Below are positions 6,161 to 8,130 of a stretch of 8,130 bases of DNA, piece after piece. The notes under the pieces are model-generated. The model did not search any database and was not told the origin of the DNA. It saw only the letters and a list, made by a program, of their open reading frames with translations. Numbering within the stretch: the first letter of the stretch is position 1; the number at the start of each line of letters is the position of its first letter. This stretch comes from DATIKM01 sp035477595 (GTDB lineage: Bacteria; Armatimonadota; Chthonomonadetes; Chthonomonadales; CAJBBX01), in assembly GCA_035477595.1 (NCBI GenBank), contig DATIKM010000174.1, positions 1-8,130 on the forward strand, read 5' to 3'. Position numbers and translations under genes: made by a program.

Positions 6161-6181
6161 CGGCGCGGCGAAATCGCGCCG
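6161..6181 (+). other. Small hairpin in the uvrC to AI-2E-family gap
   Basis: CGGCGCG (6161-6167) pairs with CGCGCCG (6175-6181) around a seven-base GCGAAAT loop, 26 bases after the uvrC stop. No U-tract follows. It may be an attenuator or an mRNA-processing stem, or simply a chance stem in GC-rich DNA. The rest of this 103-base gap holds nothing else I can recognise except the ribosome binding site of the next gene. Confidence 0.25.
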
Positions 6182-6220
6182 GGATGCTGTTCGGCGTGCC
6201 GCCAGGGCAACCACCGCGTG

Positions 6221-6225
6221 GGAGG
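6221..6225 (+). promoter_or_regulatory. Ribosome binding site of the AI-2E-family gene
   Basis: GGAGG lies 12 bases before ATG 6238. This favours 6238 over the in-frame ATG 6184, which has no such site and would add a basic, proline-rich leader unlike the family. Confidence 0.5.
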
Positions 6226-6237
6226 CGCCACAAAGCG

Positions 6238-7302
6238 ATGGTCGTGCAAGAGCCGCGAGGGATCCTCCTCGCCAACCTGCCGCAACTCGCCCTCTGGGCA
6301 GTCGTTGCCGTATTGCTGTTGCGGCTTGTGGACACGGTGGCGTCGGCAGCCGTGATCTTCTTCACCGGCCTCTTCTTCGCCGTCGTGCTGGAGCCGCCCA
6401 TACGGCGGATGCGCCGCTACGTCTCGCGGCCGGTCGCGGTGCTGGCCATCGTCCTGATCTTCGCCATCATCGCGACACTGATGGTGCGGTTCGTGGTCCC
6501 GCCCATCCTCGAGCAGTCGCGCGACCTGGCGCTCAACGTACCGTCGTATGCGGAGCGCATCCAGGCGCGCTTCGAGGCGCTCGCCAGGGAGCATCCTGCT
6601 CTCGTTGACCAGGTGCGCATCTCGCAACTGGCCGACGCGCTGGCGTCGGCTGGACGCGTGGCCCTCGAGAGCGTCGGCCGCGCGTCGGTCACGGTAGTGC
6701 AGGGGTTGCTCGCCGCGCTGCTGGTGCTGCTCGTGACGCTGTACACGGCGTCGGATCCCAGGCCGCTGCTGCGCGGCATGGTGATGGCCGTTCCGCCACC
6801 CCGACGCCGGGTCGCGCTGCGCATTCTTGCCGGCGTCTCGGACCAGCTCCAGGCGTGGGTGCGCGCCACGGGCTGGTTGATGCTGGCGATCGGCGTGTCG
6901 GCGACCATGGGGCTCTGGGCTCTGGGCGTAAAATCCCCGCTGCTATTCGGCGTGCTCTCAGGCATCGGTGAGGCGGTGCCGACGATCGGCCCCATCGTCA
7001 CCGCCATCCCGCCCATCCTGGTCACGCTGGCAGACGACCCGATGCGCGCGCTGTGGGTAGGCGTCTTCTTCGTGGCGCTCCAGCAGGCCGAGAACCACGT
7101 GCTGGTGCCCCGCATCATGGCGAGCAAGCTGAAGCTCCACGTCGTCTCGGTCCTTTTCTTTGTGCTCGTGATGGGCTCCACGCTCGGCCCGCTGGGCATC
7201 CTGCTCTCGACGCCGCTCTGCGCGAGCGTCAAAGTGGTGTACCGCGAGCTCCGCGCCTCGCCCGAGCGGCGCCGCCGGTCGCCCCACACCGCGCCTTCCT
7301 GA
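6238..7302 (+). CDS. AI-2E/PerM (UPF0118) family membrane protein
   Basis: The 354-residue protein has the hydropathy layout of the AI-2E transporter superfamily. Two or three N-terminal membrane segments fall at about 12-30, 36-52 and 65-87. A long hydrophilic stretch with ERIQARFEALAREHPALVDQ follows, then C-terminal segments at about 155-170, 212-232, 235-265, 270-282 and 303-330. Family signatures are the Gly/Pro-rich AVPTIGPIV near 246-254, ENHVLVPRIM (285-294) just before the last long helix, and LGPLGILLSTPL near the end. Members include TqsA, implicated in autoinducer-2 export, and Na+/H+ antiporters, so the substrate cannot be deduced and a quorum-sensing role should not be assumed. 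It ends in a short Arg-rich tail. It lies 103 bases after uvrC and 20 bases before the serpin gene, all on the same strand. Confidence 0.88.
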   Translation: MVVQEPRGILLANLPQLALWAVVAVLLLRLVDTVASAAVIFFTGLFFAVVLEPPIRRMRRYVSRPVAVLAIVLIFAIIATLMVRFVVPPILEQSRDLALNVPSYAERIQARFEALAREHPALVDQVRISQLADALASAGRVALESVGRASVTVVQGLLAALLVLLVTLYTASDPRPLLRGMVMAVPPPRRRVALRILAGVSDQLQAWVRATGWLMLAIGVSATMGLWALGVKSPLLFGVLSGIGEAVPTIGPIVTAIPPILVTLADDPMRALWVGVFFVALQQAENHVLVPRIMASKLKLHVVSVLFFVLVMGSTLGPLGILLSTPLCASVKVVYRELRASPERRRRSPHTAPS

Positions 7303-7322
7303 ACCGTGTAGAGGGTGATCGA

Positions 7323-8130
7323 ATGAGCATGGAAGCTTTGGCTGTCGCCGCCGTGCTGGCGGCGGTCTGCGCCGCCGTGCCGTCCTCTGGCGGTGCGCAG
7401 GGCCGCGACGTGCGCCCGCTGGAGGCGACGAACGACTTCGGCTTCCGGCTCTACACGGCGCTCGCGGGCAGCAACGCGGAACCGAACCTCATCGTCTCGC
7501 CGGTCAGCGTGCAGCTCGCGCTGGCCATGGTGTGGAATGGGGCCGCGGGCGAGGCCCGGGACGCCATGGGCCGCGTGCTCGGGTATGGCGCCCTCAGGTC
7601 GGATGACGTGAACACGGCGAACGCGCGCACCCAGGCGATGCTGCAGGATGCCGCGGCGGGCGTGCGGACCGATATCGCGAATGGGCTCTGGGGCCGCGCG
7701 GGCGTCGAGTTCGATCCTGGGTTCCTGGCGCAGATGCGCGACGCCTACGCGGCGATGATAGACGCGCTCGACTTCGGTGCTCCCGAATCGGCCGAAGTCA
7801 TCAACGGCTGGGTGGGCCGGAAGACCCAGGGCAAGATCCGCGAGCTCGTGGACGCACCATCCATCCGTGACGCGATGATGGTGCTCGTCAACGCCTTGTA
7901 CTTCCATGGGCGGTGGACTGAGCCGTTCCCGAAGGCCGCCACGAGATCGCGTCCCTTCGCGCTTCTGGGCGGCGGACGGCGCGACGTGGCGATGATGGAG
8001 GCGCGGCGGACCTTCCGCTACCTGCGCAACGACATGCTGCAGGCGGTGCGCTTGCCGTTCGGGCCCCGCGAGCAGGCGGCGCTCTACGTGCTGCTTCCCC
8101 ACCCGGGCCGGTTCGAGGAGCTCGCGCGCG
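7323..8130 (+). CDS. Serpin family serine protease inhibitor, 3' end outside the window
   Basis: The frame from ATG 7323 stays open to the right edge (269 codons). After a hydrophobic leader (ALAVAAVLAAVCAAV) that suggests export, the serpin fold is clear: NDFGFRLYTAL (37-47), NLIVSPVSVQLALAMVWNGA (55-74), IANGLWGR (118-125), ALDFGAPESAEVINGWVGRKT (148-168), the shutter/breach signature NALYFHGRW (190-198), PFALLGG and VAMME (222-226), and a beta-strand ALYVLLPHP (253-261). Serpins trap proteases by irreversible conformational change after cleavage of a reactive-centre loop. That loop lies roughly 80-100 residues past the edge, so inhibitory ability and target class cannot be judged. The leader has a Glu and no Lys or Arg, an atypical signal-peptide n-region. 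AGAGGG (7310-7315) seven bases before the ATG sets the start. It is 20 bases after the membrane-protein gene and likely in the same transcript. Confidence 0.92.
   Translation, partial: MSMEALAVAAVLAAVCAAVPSSGGAQGRDVRPLEATNDFGFRLYTALAGSNAEPNLIVSPVSVQLALAMVWNGAAGEARDAMGRVLGYGALRSDDVNTANARTQAMLQDAAAGVRTDIANGLWGRAGVEFDPGFLAQMRDAYAAMIDALDFGAPESAEVINGWVGRKTQGKIRELVDAPSIRDAMMVLVNALYFHGRWTEPFPKAATRSRPFALLGGGRRDVAMMEARRTFRYLRNDMLQAVRLPFGPREQAALYVLLPHPGRFEELAR

Noticed and set aside
5285..6355. 356-codon + strand open frame overlapping uvrC in another frame
   Set aside because: It covers the UvrC nuclease and helix-hairpin-helix domains out of frame, and its product is low-complexity Gly/Ala/Arg.
6417..8102. 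561-codon - strand open frame opposite the AI-2E-family and serpin genes
   Set aside because: Both + strand genes have clear family motifs along their length; the antisense product does not.
1..8130. A defence island, mobile element, CRISPR array or other undescribed multi-gene system
   Set aside because: No repeats with spacers, no transposase, integrase or nuclease-effector genes, and no cluster of unknown genes is present; all well-supported genes belong to known families.

Overview
This is a high-GC bacterial chromosomal window that reads as ordinary housekeeping and envelope genes, not a mobile or defence island. I see no tRNA, rRNA, CRISPR array, insertion sequence, integrase or phage gene. 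The lineage cannot be fixed from sequence alone. A Gfo/Idh/MocA oxidoreductase, an exported LolA-like protein of a type I associate with Acidobacteria-like genomes, a secreted serpin, and a uvrC that looks leaderless together suggest an environmental phylum such as Armatimonadota, Acidobacteriota or Chloroflexota. That placement is a low-confidence inference.

Left part, + strand (1-1951): the window opens inside the C-terminus of a MarC-type membrane protein (2..172). Next comes about 200 bases with only a doubtful small ORF (203..421). Then follows a fragment with the N-terminal third of a DeoC/LacD/DhnA-type class I aldolase (376..702), which stops before the catalytic half of the barrel. 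A complete Gfo/Idh/MocA NAD(P)-dependent oxidoreductase follows (812..1951). The aldolase remnant beside a sugar-type dehydrogenase suggests a former carbohydrate catabolic cluster.

Middle, - strand (2038-4171): a strong GC hairpin (1983..2010) separates the + strand oxidoreductase from a converging two-gene unit. That unit, read right to left, is a secreted S41 (C-terminal-processing/tricorn-like) peptidase with a PDZ-like region (4171 to 2879), then an exported LolA-like protein with a Pro/Ala-rich linker (2832 to 2038). They are 46 bases apart and probably co-transcribed.

Right part, + strand (4281-8130): uvrC (4293..6134) diverges from the peptidase gene. It has a perfect TATAAT ending exactly seven bases before its ATG and no Shine-Dalgarno, so a leaderless mRNA is predicted. 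After a 103-base gap comes an AI-2E/PerM-family membrane protein (6238..7302). Twenty bases later a serpin with an apparent export signal begins (7323) and runs off the right edge before its reactive-centre loop.

No undescribed multi-gene system is supported here. The points most worth a second look are the leaderless uvrC start, the S41 peptidase lacking the usual catalytic lysine, the broken aldolase, the perfect palindrome in the S41 leader, and the serpin cut by the window edge.
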